Below, piece after piece: positions 10,175 through 20,625 of a stretch of 64,000 bases of DNA. Positions within the stretch are counted from its first letter, which is position 1; every line of letters begins with the position of its first letter. A program made the position numbers and the translations under genes. This DNA is from Monodelphis domestica (taxonomy: Eukaryota > Chordata > Mammalia > Didelphimorphia > Didelphidae): positions 106,647,543 to 106,711,542 of the forward strand of contig NC_077228.1 of assembly GCF_027887165.1 (NCBI RefSeq). Direction: 5' to 3'. The notes under the pieces were generated by a model. It did not search any database. It worked only from the letters and a program-made list of their open reading frames with translations, and was not told where the DNA came from.

Positions 10175-11187
10175 ATGAGCAAAAGAAAAAAATAAACTAA
10201 CAAACTAACCTTAGCAAGTTATCTTAGTGACAGGAAAGACCAAAATATGAACTCAGAAGAGGACAACAATGCCAAAAAGGAAACATATGAAGCCTCAAAG
10301 GAAAGTGTGAAAGGATGTCAGGCCTCAAAAGAATCCTTGGAAGAACTTGAAAAGAAGTTAAAAACTAAATAATAGAAGAATGGACAGGAAAACTCAATAG
10401 CTAGTGGGGAAGGGGTTGGGGCGGAGATTCACTAAAGAAATCAACTCCCTAAAAACTAGAATATGCCAAAAAGGAAGCAACTATTTAAAGAGTAAGATTA
10501 GACAAATGGAAAAGGAAATACAAAAATTCAAGGAAGAAAATAACTTCCTGAAAATTATAATTAAACAAATAGAAACTAATGAAACCATAAGATATCAAGA
10601 AACAATAAGACAAATTTTTTTAAAAAGTGAAAAATATAGCAGAAAATCTAAAACATCATTGGTAAAACAACTGGCCTGGAAAAATAGATCCAGAAGAGAT
10701 CTAAGAATCATTGGAATATTTGAAAACCATGATCAAAAAAAGAACCTAGACACCATAATACAAGAAATCATCAGGGAAAAGTGCCCTGATATTCTCAAAC
10801 AAGACAGGGAAATAGAAATAGAGAGAATCCATCAATCACCTCCTGAAAGAGATCCCAAAATAAAATACCCCAGGACTATTATAGCCAAATTCCAGAACTC
10901 CCAGGCCAAGGAAAAATGCCAGAAGGAAATAATTCAAATATCAGAGACCCACAGTCAGGATTACACAGGACCTAGTAGTTTCTCCATTAAAAGACCGGAA
11001 GTCATATAATATGAAATTTCAAAAGGCAAAGGATCTAGTACTACAACCCAGCAAAACTGAGCATAATCCTATAATAGAAAAAAACTTACATTTCATGAAA
11101 TACAGGAATTTCTGACTTTCCTGACCAAAAAAAAACCAGGGCTGAAAAGAAAATCTCATGAGCAAACTAAACCCTCAAGAAAAGCAT
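10175..11187 (+). pseudogene. L1 ORF1 pseudogene (RNA-binding protein)
   Basis: L1 ORF1p is the coiled-coil, RRM-bearing RNA chaperone of the element. A start-like ATG at 10175 ('atgagcaaaagaaaa') precedes a short stretch with stops. An open frame then runs 10404-11009 (201 aa). Its first half is Lys/Glu/Ile-rich with heptad character (coiled coil). Its second half has the RRM-type segment 'SRRDLRIIGIFENHDQK', then 'IIQEIIREKCPDIL' and 'YPRTIIAKFQNSQAKEK', which line up with the conserved core of mammalian ORF1p. A stop at 11007-11009 breaks it. A C-terminal domain remnant follows to about 11187 ('aggaatttctgactttcctg'). There is no sign of selection. Confidence 0.8.
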
Positions 11188-11204
11188 AAAAAGGTAAAAA
11201 TTAA

Positions 11205-11285
11205 ACTTAGGAGTATATTATATTAATATAATATAAGTATAATGTATAATAAGTATATTATATTATAACCAAATATATTTATATT
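11205..11285. repeat. AT-rich, near-palindromic tract at the L1 deletion point
   Basis: 'tatattatattaatataata' and 'agtatattatattataacc' flank a short spacer, giving an imperfect inverted repeat. It sits between ORF1 and the surviving reverse-transcriptase piece, where about 2 kb of ORF2 should be. Confidence 0.6.
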
Positions 11286-11299
11286 TTGGAAGAGCTAAA

Positions 11300-12720
11300 A
11301 CAGAGAAAGATACTATAGACTAATCTCTCTAATGAATATTAATGCAAAAATTTAAGATAAAATACTAGCAAGGAGATTACATTATATCACAAGCATCATA
11401 CACCATGATCAAGTGGGCTTTATATCAAGAATGCAGGGGATAAACTAAAACCCTTCCATTAAGATCAGATGTAAAGCAAGGATGCCCATTATCACCACTT
11501 TTTTAATATTATACTAGAAATGCTTGCTATAGCAAGAAGATCAAAAAAGAAACTGAAGGAATTCAAATAAACAATGAAAAAAGTTATCACTCTTTGCAGA
11601 TGATATGCTGGTATGTTTAGAGAATCAATCAAAAAGGTAATAGAAATAATTAACAACTTTAGCAAAGTTACAGGATACAAAACAATAAATCCACCAGCAT
11701 TTCTATTTACCACCTACAAAATCAACAGCAAGAGATAGAAAAGGAAGTTCCATTCAAAGTAACTCTAGACCATATAAAATACCTGAAGGAATACTTACCA
11801 AAACAAACACAGAAATTATATGAACACAATTACAGAACACTCTTCACACAAATAGTCAGACCTAAACAACTGAAAAAACATTATTTGCTCAATGATAGGC
11901 TGAGCCAATATTGTGAAAATGACAATCCTACCTAAATTAATTTACCTATATAGTGTCATACCAATGAAACTACCCAAAAATTATTTCACAGAACTAGAAA
12001 AAATAACAATTAAATTCATCTGGGAGAACGAAAGACAAAGGCTATCAAGTGAATTAATGTGGAGAAGGGGGGGAAGGAAGGAAGAAGTCCTGGCTGTACC
12101 AGATATCAAAGTATACTAAAAAACAGTAATCATTAAAACAGCATGGTACTGTCTAAGAAATAAGAGTGGTAGATCAATCAGCACATGGCAATTAATGTCC
12201 ATAGCAACTTAGTGTTCAATAAAACCAAAGATTCAAGCTTTGGGGGAAAGAATTCACTATTTGACAAAAACTTCTGAGAAAACTAGAAAGTATGATAGAG
12301 ATTAGGCATGGAACAATTCAAGTCATACACCAAGATAAATTCAAAATGGACACTTGATCTACAAGTAAAGGGTGACACCACAAACAAATTAGAAGAGCAT
12401 GGAAAAGTTTTCCTATCAGAATTATGGATAAGGAAAGAATTTATGCCCAAACAAGACACAGAGAATATTATAAAAAATGAAATAGATCATTTTGTTTACA
12501 TTAAATTTAAAAGTTTTTGCACAAATGAAGCCAATGCAATCAAGATTATGAAGAAATCACAAATTTGGGGAGAAATTGTATAAGAAATACCTCTGACAAA
12601 AGCTTCATTTCTCAAATATATGGAGAACTGAGTCAATTTTATAAGAATACAAAACATTCCTGAATTAAGAAATGGTCAAAGGAAATGAACAGTCAGTTCT
12701 TAGAGGAAGACTAACCCCAT
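11300..12720 (+). pseudogene. L1 ORF2 pseudogene fragments (reverse transcriptase and C-terminus)
   Basis: Pieces of ORF2p appear in the right order but in shifting frames. 'SLMNINAKI' (about 11325) and 'HDQVGF' (about 11405) belong to the RT domain. A gap then leads to 'DVKQGCPLSPL' (about 11470-11500) and 'LFADDMLVCLENQ' (about 11590-11630), the catalytic 'ADD' motif region. '[17 protein letters not shown]' (11913-12119 frame) and 'YTKINSKWTLDL' (12308-12583 frame) belong to the C-terminal part. Stops, frameshifts and at least two large deletions mean no activity is possible. Confidence 0.85.
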
Positions 12721-12934
12721 TATCACCAAAGTAAGTATCCAACATAACCACAAGAGACATGATGAAAATACTATCCACAGCCAAAGAAGGAGCTATTGGA
12801 ATCTGAGGGTAGATCAAAGCATGCTGTCTTCCACTATATTTCCTTCATGAAATTTCTATTGTATATGTGATATGTGTTTTATATTAAAATCAAGCCTCCC
12901 CTTTCACTTTCACAAATGCAGTAAAAAAAAAAGG

Positions 12935-13420
12935 CTGCCTTTGGAGTCAGGAGATCCAGATCTTTGCTCTGCTACTGACTTCATGGGTTTGAGTAAAGCT
13001 ATTTAACTTTTCTGGGACTCATATTTCTCATCTGCAAAATAGGCATAGTAATACTTCAGAAGGTTATTATGAGAATATAGTTATGTAAACGTAATATATT
13101 TTGAGTGTTTAGTGACACACACATATTATCCTGTTTTTTCCTCTGTCCAATGTACCTACCACTATAATTTTCCCTACCATCCCACTTCTAAGCACAAAGC
13201 AGTGAAAGCCACCAATATTGAACAGCTTCCAAAACAGTGCAGGAAAAAGTTAGTGATAAAGCAATGAATACAGTTTGCATTTGGAATAAGAGGATCTGGG
13301 TTTGAATTCCAACTTTACTATTCACTAACTGTAAGACCAAAGGAAAGTCAGTTCCCCCTCTAGTCTTTAACTTCTCCATTTGTAAAATAAAGGAGAGCAT
13401 AAGGGACTGGTTTTTTTTAA
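12935..13420 (+). repeat. Two MIR/CORE-SINE relics
   Basis: 12935-13090: 'tttggagtcaggagatcc' and 'ttctcatctgcaaaatagg'. 13255-13420: 'tttggaataagaggatctgg', 'gtttgaattccaac' and 'ctccatttgtaaaataa'. Both are sense and eroded. A ~160-bp unassigned segment separates them. Confidence 0.6.
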
Positions 13421-13421
13421 A

Positions 13422-13560
13422 ATGTGCATATATGTAATATATATGTGTATGTATACATATATTAATTAAAATATATTATATAAATGAATGTGTAATTATA
13501 CATAATTGAAATATTATATATAATGCCCACATATATGTATATATGTTTTATATAAATGTT
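13422..13560. repeat. AT-rich alternating tract
   Basis: Repeated 'atatatgt'/'tatacata' units ('gtaatatatatgtgtatgta', 'acatatatgtatatatg'). Low complexity with self-complementary stretches. Confidence 0.8.
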
Positions 13561-13589
13561 CCATGGCACTAATAGTAAAAAGAAATATC

Positions 13590-14290
13590 TTAAAATATCT
13601 CTGAGATTTCACCTCATTCCCATCAAAGCATTAAGTATGAGACAGAAATAATAAACATTGGAAAGTCAATGGGAGTACAGGCATACGAAATACGTGGTGG
13701 AACTATAAATTGATCCAACCCTTCTAGAAAACTCATTGGAATTATATAAGAAAAACTGCTCAATTGTTTGACCCAGCAGTTCTGCTATTGGGCATGTACC
13801 ACGAGGAAGTCAAAGACAGAAAGAAAAGCACCATATATCTCATATGAATATAACTATATTTGTGGCTATAGATATATTAGTAATAATGCCTTGTGATAAC
13901 AAAAAAATAGAAAACTGAAAAAAACAGGTGCCATTGATTGGGGAACAGATTGTGTTATCTAAGTGTAATGGGTTGTCAGTACTCCATGAGAAACAACCAA
14001 TGTGAAGAAGTTGGAGAAATATGGGAACTTTTATGTGAACTGATGCAGAAGAACCAGATCAATCTAATAAAATTACTAGAGTGATACAAATTTTAAAAAA
14101 TCACTAAAAAGTCAGCCAACTCAGATAAATTATAATGAACCATTGTCTCAGTTCCAGAGCAGATGATGAAACACTTCTCCTTCTGCCTAGGAGAGAGACA
14201 GCGTGTTACAGGTAGGAAATGTTATATATTCTGAGTCATTTGGTTTTGATTGTTTTGCCTAACTGTACTTTGCTTCAAGGGAAATTACAA
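13590..14290 (+). mobile_element. Old L1 3' end (ORF2 C-terminus and 3'UTR)
   Basis: Eroded L1 3' sequence. 'gatttcacctcattcccatc' corresponds to the ORF2 'RYHLxP' region, followed by 'ggaactataaattgatcc', 'gacccagcagttctgctatt' and 'gccattgattggggaac'. It ends in a 3'UTR with 'gaagtaggaaatgttat'-like text. It is much more diverged than the L1s at 4925 and 16134, so it is older. Confidence 0.65.
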
Positions 14291-14536
14291 TGGGGATGGA
14301 ACAGATTAGAACCATCTGGAATCCATTGTTAAATTTTTAATGTGAGCATATTTATGCCTTGGAAATCTGCAAATGTTACAAATCAGGGCATGATTGTTTT
14401 GTTGATTATCTAGACTTAAAAAAGTAATAATACAAATTAAAAGTGTTTCGTGGGAGCTGGCTGTTAAATATTTTACCAGCATACCTTTGAAAGAGAGGCA
14501 TGTTGATAAATGACTAATATAAAAGCATACTGTTTC

Positions 14537-14712
14537 TGTCTGGTCATTTTCAGTTGTATCTGATTCTTTGCGACCCCATTTGGGGTTTTCTCTGCAAAGA
14601 TACTGAGGTGATTTGTCATTTCCACTCATTTTATAGATGAAGAACTGAGGCAAAAAAAAAGGTGAAGTGACTTGCCCAGGGTCACATAGCTAACAAATGT
14701 CCAAGGCTAGAC
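14537..14712 (-). repeat. CORE-SINE with RTE/Bov-B-like 3' end, antisense
   Basis: It begins 'gttgtatctgattctttgcg' (antisense of the Bov-B-like end), then 'ccccatttggggttttctct', 'tgatttgtcatttccactca' and 'gacttgcccagggtcacata'. The family recurs at about ten places in the window. Confidence 0.8.
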
Positions 14713-14957
14713 AAAAGTGCGAATTTTTATTTTAGTTTATTTTATTCGTTTTTACTGGACCTGTGATTTCATGAGTTAGAAAAACACCAGGTGAGGGACA
14801 TTCTCTATCATTAAAGATCACCATTATCTGCCTAAGGACCTTGAGAGTCTAAGCGAATTGCCCAGTCCCAAAGCCCATATATGGGAAAGATGAGACTTCA
14901 AACATCTTCCTGGCCCCAAGGCCAGCTTTCTATGCACTATAGCTTTGTCTTTTAGCT

Positions 14958-15182
14958 TCCTTTTTTTTGTTTTTTGTTTTTTGTTTTTTAAACCCTTACC
15001 TTCTGTCTTAAAATTGATAATAAGTATTGGTTCTAAGGCAGAAGAATGGTAAGGGCTAGGCAGTGGAGGTTAGGTTACTTGCCCAGGGTCATAAAACGAG
15101 GGCATACCTGAAGCCAAATTTGAACCCAGGACCTCCCATTTCTAGACCTGGCTCTCAATCTACTGAGCCACCCAGATACCCC
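14958..15182 (-). repeat. tRNA-derived SINE, antisense, full length
   Basis: A (T4-6G)n A-tail complement is followed by 'cccttaccttctgtctta' (antisense tail), 'cttgcccagggtcataaaac', 'tttgaacccaggacctccc' (B box) and 'ctactgagccacccagata' (A box). Confidence 0.9.
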
Positions 15183-15404
15183 CTGCATTAATTTTTAAGG
15201 CATCAATAAAACTTAAAAAAACAAATAATCATATCTGTTTAGATGATCTCTGAGCTCCATTTATAGAGATAGGACATTGACTGCTGCAGATAAAAAGCCA
15301 CATCCTACCTAACTGCATTAAATGCAAACTTAGCCCTGCCTGTGGCACCTCTTGCTACCCACCTTGATTGTTCACTGCCCTTCCTCCTTACCTCCTCCCA
15401 CTCT

Positions 15405-15905
15405 GCCTCACTGAGCATGGAGTCAAGAAGACCTGAGTTGAAATTTGGCCTCAAACTCTAGCTTTGACCTTAGACAGGTCACAATGGAGATAATAATCAC
15501 ACCTACCTCCCAGAGGTTGTTGCAGGGATCAAATGAAATAAATGTAAAGTGCTTAGTGCGGTACCTGGAAGCACTATCTAAATATTAGCTATTTTTATTA
15601 TTTCCTAAAAAGCTTAGTTACTAAGGTAAGGGATCTAGAGAAAGAAGGTAAAGGACAGTTCAGGAGGCAGCCTAATATAGTTGATGGCATATTGCACTTG
15701 GAGTCAAAAAAATGTGAGGATAAAGCTTTGTAATCATGGGCAAATCAATTAATCTTCCTAAGCCTCACTTTTCTCATTTGGAAAAGGGAGAGAATAGTAC
15801 TTACCTATCTCGAAGATTATTTGAAGCTCAAACAAGATAAGCTAAGTAAAGTACTTTGCCAACTGTAAAGCCAAATATTAACATGAATTGCTATCATTAT
15901 GGTAT
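15405..15905 (+). repeat. Two adjacent CORE-SINE/MIR copies
   Basis: 15405-15605: 'catggagtcaagaagacctg', 'acctacctcccagaggttgt' and 'gtaaagtgcttagtgcggta'. 15660-15905: 'cacttggagtcaaaaaaatg', 'aatcatgggcaaatcaatta' and 'aagtactttgccaactgtaa'. Both are in sense and share the MIR-type end. Confidence 0.65.
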
Positions 15906-16121
15906 TGGCTGGCATTTTCAGAGCAGTTACCTTCACCCATTTCATTTCCTGTGTCACTCTCTCTTTCACCCTACATTCAATAGGGGCTAAAGAGGGTGGG
16001 AGAAGTTGATAGAATTACGTTAGGGTGATTTTTTGCCACGAGAATTCAGGAAAAAAGAGAAGAGAGCCAAGAAACTCAGAAAATATCTTTACAGTATGTT
16101 CTGTAGCCAGACTTAGGTCAG

Positions 16122-16133
16122 AAATTTTAGTGA
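16122..16133 (+). repeat. Target-site duplication, 5' copy
   Basis: 'aaattttagtga' is repeated exactly at 16843-16854 on the far side of the L1. Confidence 0.8.
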
Positions 16134-16842
16134 ATTTGGAATTATGTACAAAATACTTTAAAAGAATGCATACACTTTGATCCAGCAATACCACTACTAG
16201 ATTTGTACCCCCAAAGAGATAACAATGAAAAAGACTTGTACAAAAATATTTATAGTTGCACTGTTTGTGGTGGCAAAAATTAGAAAATGAGGGGATGTCC
16301 CTCAATTGGGGAATGGCTGAACAAATTGTGGTATCTGTTGGTGATGGAATACTATTGTGCTGCAAGGATTGATGATCTGGAGGAATTCCATATGAACTGG
16401 GAGTACCTCAACGAACTGATGCAGAATGAAATGAGCAGAACCAGGAGAACATAATACACCAAAAGTGAAACATTGTGGAACAATTGAATGTAATGGACTT
16501 TGCTAGAAGTAGCAATGCAACAAGCCAGGACACTCCTAAAGGATTTATGGAAAAGAATGCTAACCACATTGAAAGAAAGAACTATGGGAATAGAAATGCA
16601 AAAGAAGAACATATGACATCACTTATCACATGTATATATAGGTATGTGATTTGGGGTTTAGGCTTTAAAAGACTGCTCTATTGCAAAAATGAATAATATG
16701 GAAATAAGTATCAAGTGATAACATTTGTATAACCCAGTGGAATTGCTTGTCGGCTCTGGGAGGGGAGGTAGAAAGAGGGGGAGGGAGAGAAAATGAATCA
16801 TGGAAACATGGAAAAATATTTAAAAATTAAAATTTTAAAAAT
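16134..16842 (+). mobile_element. 5'-truncated L1 (ORF2 C-terminus plus 3'UTR)
   Basis: A truncated L1 of nearly the same length and starting point as the one at 4925-5635. ORF2 C-terminal motifs are readable with frame breaks ('tttgatccagcaataccact', 'gtggcaaaaattagaaaatg', 'gatggaatactattgtgct'). The 3'UTR includes 'cacattgaaagaaagaacta' and 'tgtcggctctgggagggga', ending in an A-rich tail. An exact 12-bp TSD flanks it. It carries more mutations than the 4925 copy and its 3'UTR belongs to a different subfamily. Confidence 0.88.
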
Positions 16843-17052
16843 AAATTTTAGTGAGAGGTTTTGTGGTTAGACAGGGTGAACTTTCCATATTAGGCAGCAA
16901 CAAAGAGAGGAATATGTTACTCAAGGATGCTATAAGATATTCTGTGGAGATATTAGAGAAAATGGCTCTTTGCTTGGTATATTTGAGTTGCCTCCATGCT
17001 GGAAAATAGATAGACAGACTTTGAGAATGATTGTGGCATTTTCTAGAAATAG

Positions 17053-17174
17053 AACTTAAAAAAAAAAAAACCTTGCCTTCATCTTAGAATCAATATTATA
17101 TATTGGTTCCAAAGCAAAAGAGTGGTAAAGGCTAGACAATGGGAATTAAATGACTTGCCCAGGGTCACATGGCT

Positions 17175-17178
<4 letters not shown>
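17053..17178 (-). repeat. tRNA-derived SINE, antisense, truncated by (TG)n
   Basis: An A-run precedes 'ccttgccttcatcttagaat', 'gcaaaagagtggtaaaggct' and 'acttgcccagggtcacatgg'. The 5' half of the SINE (A and B boxes) is missing where the microsatellite begins. Confidence 0.8.

Positions 17179-17232
<54 letters not shown>
17178..17232. repeat. (GT)n microsatellite
   Basis: About 27 uninterrupted GT units, the longest TG/GT run in the window. It begins inside the SINE at 'ggctagggtgtg'. Confidence 0.95.
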
Positions 17233-17233
<1 letters not shown>

Positions 17234-17279
17234 TGGGAAAGGAGCCTGAAGAGCAGATTATTCATAAAATCATGAATTT

Positions 17280-17425
17280 TCAGGGATAGATGAGATCTTA
17301 GAAATCTTCATTCTGAAGACCAAGGAACTAGGTCCTAGAAAAATTAAAGCCATTTTCCTAGGATCATATAAATAGTTAACTAGAATTCTTATTTCCTGAC
17401 TCCTAGTCCTCTGGCTCAGGGATCT
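17280..17425 (-). repeat. MIR-like relic, antisense
   Basis: 'gagatcttagaaatcttcat', 'aggatcatataaatagttaa' and 'cctgactcctagtcctctgg' follow the antisense MIR order. Bases 17425-17694 show nothing assigned. Confidence 0.45.
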
Positions 17426-17694
17426 ATACTTGGCTCTGTGATATTCGAAATTTTATCAATGACTGTTTTTTTTTAAATCAATGACTAGGGAAGATGATAA
17501 CTTACCTGAATTCATTCCATAATCATTAAATCACTCATACCCCCATCATACTCTGCCTGTTCCAGTGATTCTGACTTCCCAGTTGCCATTGTTTAAACAC
17601 TGTTCCCCATTCTCTATCCCCAATGACTGATCTCTTATTCCCTTGTCTCTCAACCCTACCATCTCCCAAACCACACCTACTCACTGTGGAAGAG

Positions 17695-18372
17695 AAAAAT
17701 TGGGAAAGCCTGCAACAAGACAGGAATAGCTGGGACTGATGACCTGTCATTCAAATGAGAGCATTCTGGTTTGGAATGTGTTCAGGAGAAGCGGTTGGAG
17801 GAAGGGGAGCAGACAAACTGAAGTCTGAGCTCTTGGTTTGGGAAACAGAAAGAAAGTTTGAGGTCTTTGGCTTTGAAGACAGAAAGAAGTTTGTTGTCTC
17901 CTTTGGCTTTAGCTTTGAAGACAGAAAGGAGAAGAGTCCCTTGGCTTGGGGACAGAAGAAAGAAGAACAGAAGTCCAGCTTTCTCTGATTTGCTCTGTTG
18001 TGATAGTGACTGAACTTCCAGACCTATCAGCCTGTCAAATTGAACTATCTTCCACCATCCTTCAACCTAAGACTCATTTTAGTATTAGGGAAATCCCATA
18101 CCCTCTCTCCTTCCAATTTGATCTTTCCTTTCTTCCCCAATAAACCCCTTACTTAATTTAAAGAAGAGAAAGAGTATTTTATTTGAGACATAATAAACTC
18201 ACCCTGAATTGATTTAAGAGACTAATAGAAGATCAACAGGAAGGGGAAGAGAAAAAGGGAGGCTGAAGGGAGGAAGAAGGGAAGAAGGGAGAGAAGAAGG
18301 GAGGGAAGGAAGGAAGATTTACAAGCCTGATCTGTAGTTATCATTTACCATTCAAAATAGTCCCTTATTACA
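17695..18372 (+). mobile_element. Solo LTR of an endogenous retrovirus
   Basis: The segment starts 'tgtggaagagaa' and ends 'cttattaca', giving the TG...CA ends of an LTR. A polyadenylation signal 'aataaa' lies in 'cccaataaaccccttac' (about 18139). A purine-rich stretch and 'gtagttatcatttaccat' follow in the R-U5 region. A second copy in inverted orientation (59924-60527) aligns over its length and defines both ends. The 4-bp flanks (tcac/ccac) match at three of four positions. There is no internal viral sequence, so I read it as a solo LTR left by recombination. Family not identified. The two short open frames inside are not viral genes. Confidence 0.75.
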
Positions 18373-18535
18373 CCACCCTTCATACTGTGCTCTCCAGAAC
18401 GTCTGCTATTTGTCATCATTCTTGCTTTCATTTTATACTTTTTCCTAGCCTACCCCATCTAGCTTCTTGTTCTAACAGAGACTTGTGTCACTTCAGGTAC
18501 AATTTCTCTGACTTCCCTTTCCAATGTTGGCTGCA

Positions 18536-18700
18536 TTTTTTTTAATTCTTACCTTCTTCTGTCTTCGAATCAATATGAAGTACCAATTTTAAGCTGAAAA
18601 GGAGTAAAGGCTAAGGTCATGCACAGCTTGTGTGTGAGGTCACATTTGAACCCAGATCTTCCCAATTCACTGGTTCACTGCCATTACTCTGCCTCCACCT
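18536..18700 (-). repeat. Diverged tRNA-derived SINE, antisense
   Basis: 'ttttaattcttaccttcttc' (antisense tail), 'tctgtcttcgaatcaatatg' and 'catttgaacccagatctt' (B box). The core is strongly deleted. Confidence 0.65.
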
Positions 18701-19165
18701 CCTACTCTCATGCTTGTGGACTTTAATATATACTGACACTCCCTGGAACACCGTTACTTCCCAGTTTCTCATGACCTACTCCTCTACCCCACCCCAGCTA
18801 CACACAGAGATGGTCATACACTTGATCTTGCCATCACCCACATGGCTCAGCTTCCATGTTTAAAAACTAAAGATTCCTCGTCTGATCAGTCTGTCATCTT
18901 CCCACCCTTCCTTCTGCCTTGCAACCCCTGAGTCTGTTCTTCCTCATCATATCCTCTAAGCCTTGGGCTCCTTATGTGTGTATATGTGGAGGGAGCATCA
19001 CTTTTTTATGTGAACAAGATAAGTGAGGCATAGTTATGTAGCAATTCCTCTGAAAAAAACATCTGGGGATTTTGGAGAGCTAAAAGTCCAACATGAGTCA
19101 ACACTGGGCTTTGGCAGCCAAAGTAGCTAATGCAGCATGGTAGAGGAAGAGGGGATATAGCTTCC
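18700..19165. other. Gene-free stretch with no assigned element
   Basis: Mostly pyrimidine-rich text ('ctgtcatcttcccacccttc'). Part of it (18700-18960) may be an L2-like relic, but I cannot anchor it. A short 77-aa open frame is not supported as a gene. Confidence 0.3.
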
Positions 19166-19170
19166 AAGAA

Positions 19171-19396
19171 TAAAATAATAGGGGGCAGCTGGGTAGCTCA
19201 GTGGATTGAGAGCCAGGCCTAGAGACAGGAGGCCCTAGGTTCAAATCTGTCCTCAGACACTTCCTAGCTGGGTGATCCTGGGGAAGTCACTTGACCCCCA
19301 TTGCCTAGTCCTTACCACTCTTCTACCTTGGAACCAGTATACAGTATTGATTCTAAGATGGAAGGTAAGGGTTTAAAAAATAAAATAAAATAATAG
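19171..19396 (+). repeat. Full-length tRNA-derived SINE with 11-bp TSD
   Basis: The SINE body (about 19182-19385) has A box 'tagctcagtgg', B box 'taggttcaaatc', core 'gtgatcctggggaagtcact', 'cattgcctagtccttacc' and the tail 'gatggaaggtaagggttt'. The direct repeat 'taaaataatag' flanks it at 19171-19181 and 19386-19396. It is a good reference copy for the family. Confidence 0.93.
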
Positions 19397-19467
19397 AGCA
19401 AATAACCCCTGTACACTCTGCTCAAGTTAGACCTTCTGAAGGGACATCAGGGTCAGAAGTTAGGAAC

Positions 19468-19655
19468 CAGGGTGGTGCAATGGAAAGAGTATTCACCTAG
19501 AGGTCAGAAGACCTGGGTTCAAATTCTACCTCCAATGCTTACTCTCTATGTAACTTTGGCTTCCATGAAATTCAGGTTTCTCATCTTTAAAATGGGAGGA
19601 TTGGGTTAGATGGTCTTTAAAGTCTCTTCCATCTAGATCCTATGTTCTTAGTAAG
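19468..19655 (+). repeat. CORE-SINE
   Basis: 'gtggtgcaatggaaagagta', 'cagaagacctgggttcaaat', 'ttctcatctttaaaatggga' and 'aaagtctcttccatctagat'. A different 3' end from the tRNA-SINE family. Confidence 0.7.
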
Positions 19656-20159
19656 GATATGATAAGCTATAAAGTGTCTAGAGGAAGGCAACCAAGATGG
19701 TGAAGAACCCCAAATTCCTGCCATATAAGAGTCACTGGAAGGAGCTAGAGCTGGCTAATCTGAAGGAAAAAAGATCTCAGGAGGATACATGATAGCTGTC
19801 GTCAAGCATTTGAGGGCTGTCACATAGAAGATGAAATAGCCTTGTTTTGTCTGATTCTTACCAATTTCAAGCTGTGATTCTGTCCTTTGTCAGTATCAGG
19901 CTGGATCCCAATTCAAACTGGCTCACTAGGAGTTTCAAACAATAATGGTTTAATTTACAGTGGAATTTTTAAAAATTATAATAAAACATGGCTCCCATTT
20001 CAGTGAGTTTGGTTTTCTTCTGATCAGGATGCCCTTGGATTCATGAAAGCTTAGGAATTGATGGGGAAAGAAGCCACGTCAGTCAGATTTAATCTATCAA
20101 AATAATCAATCAGCTTCAACTTATTGGGCGCCTACCACAAGTTGATTGTGCATACAGTT

Positions 20160-20345
20160 TTCCTAATATTGAATTCCTGGTATAAATCCCACCTGGTAAT
20201 AGTGAATAATCCTTGTGATAACTTGCTGGAGTCTTTTAGCTAATATTTTATTTAAGATTTTTGCATCTATGTTCATTAAGGAGATTGGTCTGTAGTTTTC
20301 TTTCTCTGTTTTTAGTCTTTCTGGATTATCTACCCCTTGTTAAGC
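20160..20345 (-). mobile_element. L1 ORF2 reverse-transcriptase fragment, antisense
   Basis: Read on the minus strand, 'gcatctatgttcattaagga' and 'gattggtctgtagttttctt' encode the conserved ORF2 segment '[15 protein letters not shown]' of the L1 RT domain. It is an isolated fragment with no L1 3' end nearby, so it is probably an old, broken copy. Bases 19655-20160 show no confident element. Confidence 0.75.
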
Positions 20346-20482
20346 ATTGTTTTAGACCCTGAGGATACAAAGATCAAATTGAAATAATGTGTCTGCCATC
20401 ATGGGGGGGTGGGAGGGCTGGAAGGAAGAAGGGAGATGGTTCCAAAAAATGCTTCATATAGATCAAATAACCACATAATTTT

Positions 20483-20625
20483 TCAAGAGTGGTAAGGGCT
20501 AGGCAATTGGGAGTTAAGTGACTTGCCCAGGGTCACACAGCTAGGAAGTGTTTGAGACTAGATTTGAACCCAGAAACTCTTTTCTCTAGTCCTGGTTCTC
20601 AATCCACTGCGTCACATAGCCACCC
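20483..20625 (-). repeat. tRNA-derived SINE, antisense, 5' half
   Basis: 'gagtggtaagggctaggcaa', 'acttgcccagggtcacacag', 'gatttgaacccagaaa' and 'ctcaatccactgcgtcacat'. The tail half is absent. Confidence 0.85.

Larger units (their letters stand above)
9842..12932 (+). mobile_element. Internally deleted L1 retrotransposon
   Basis: About 3.1 kb that appears to have both ends of an L1 but lacks most of ORF2. The order is a 5'UTR-like segment (9842-10174), a degraded ORF1 (10175-11187), an AT-rich insert (11205-11285), ORF2 reverse-transcriptase and C-terminal pieces (11300-12720), a 3'UTR (about 12740-12920) and a short A-run (12922-12931). The endonuclease domain and N-terminal half of ORF2 are absent. 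Many stops and frameshifts make it immobile. The outer limits are approximate, and I found no TSD. Confidence 0.8.

Noticed and set aside
13422-13560. AT-rich replication origin
   Set aside because: Low-complexity AT sequence alone does not support an origin in a mammalian genome.
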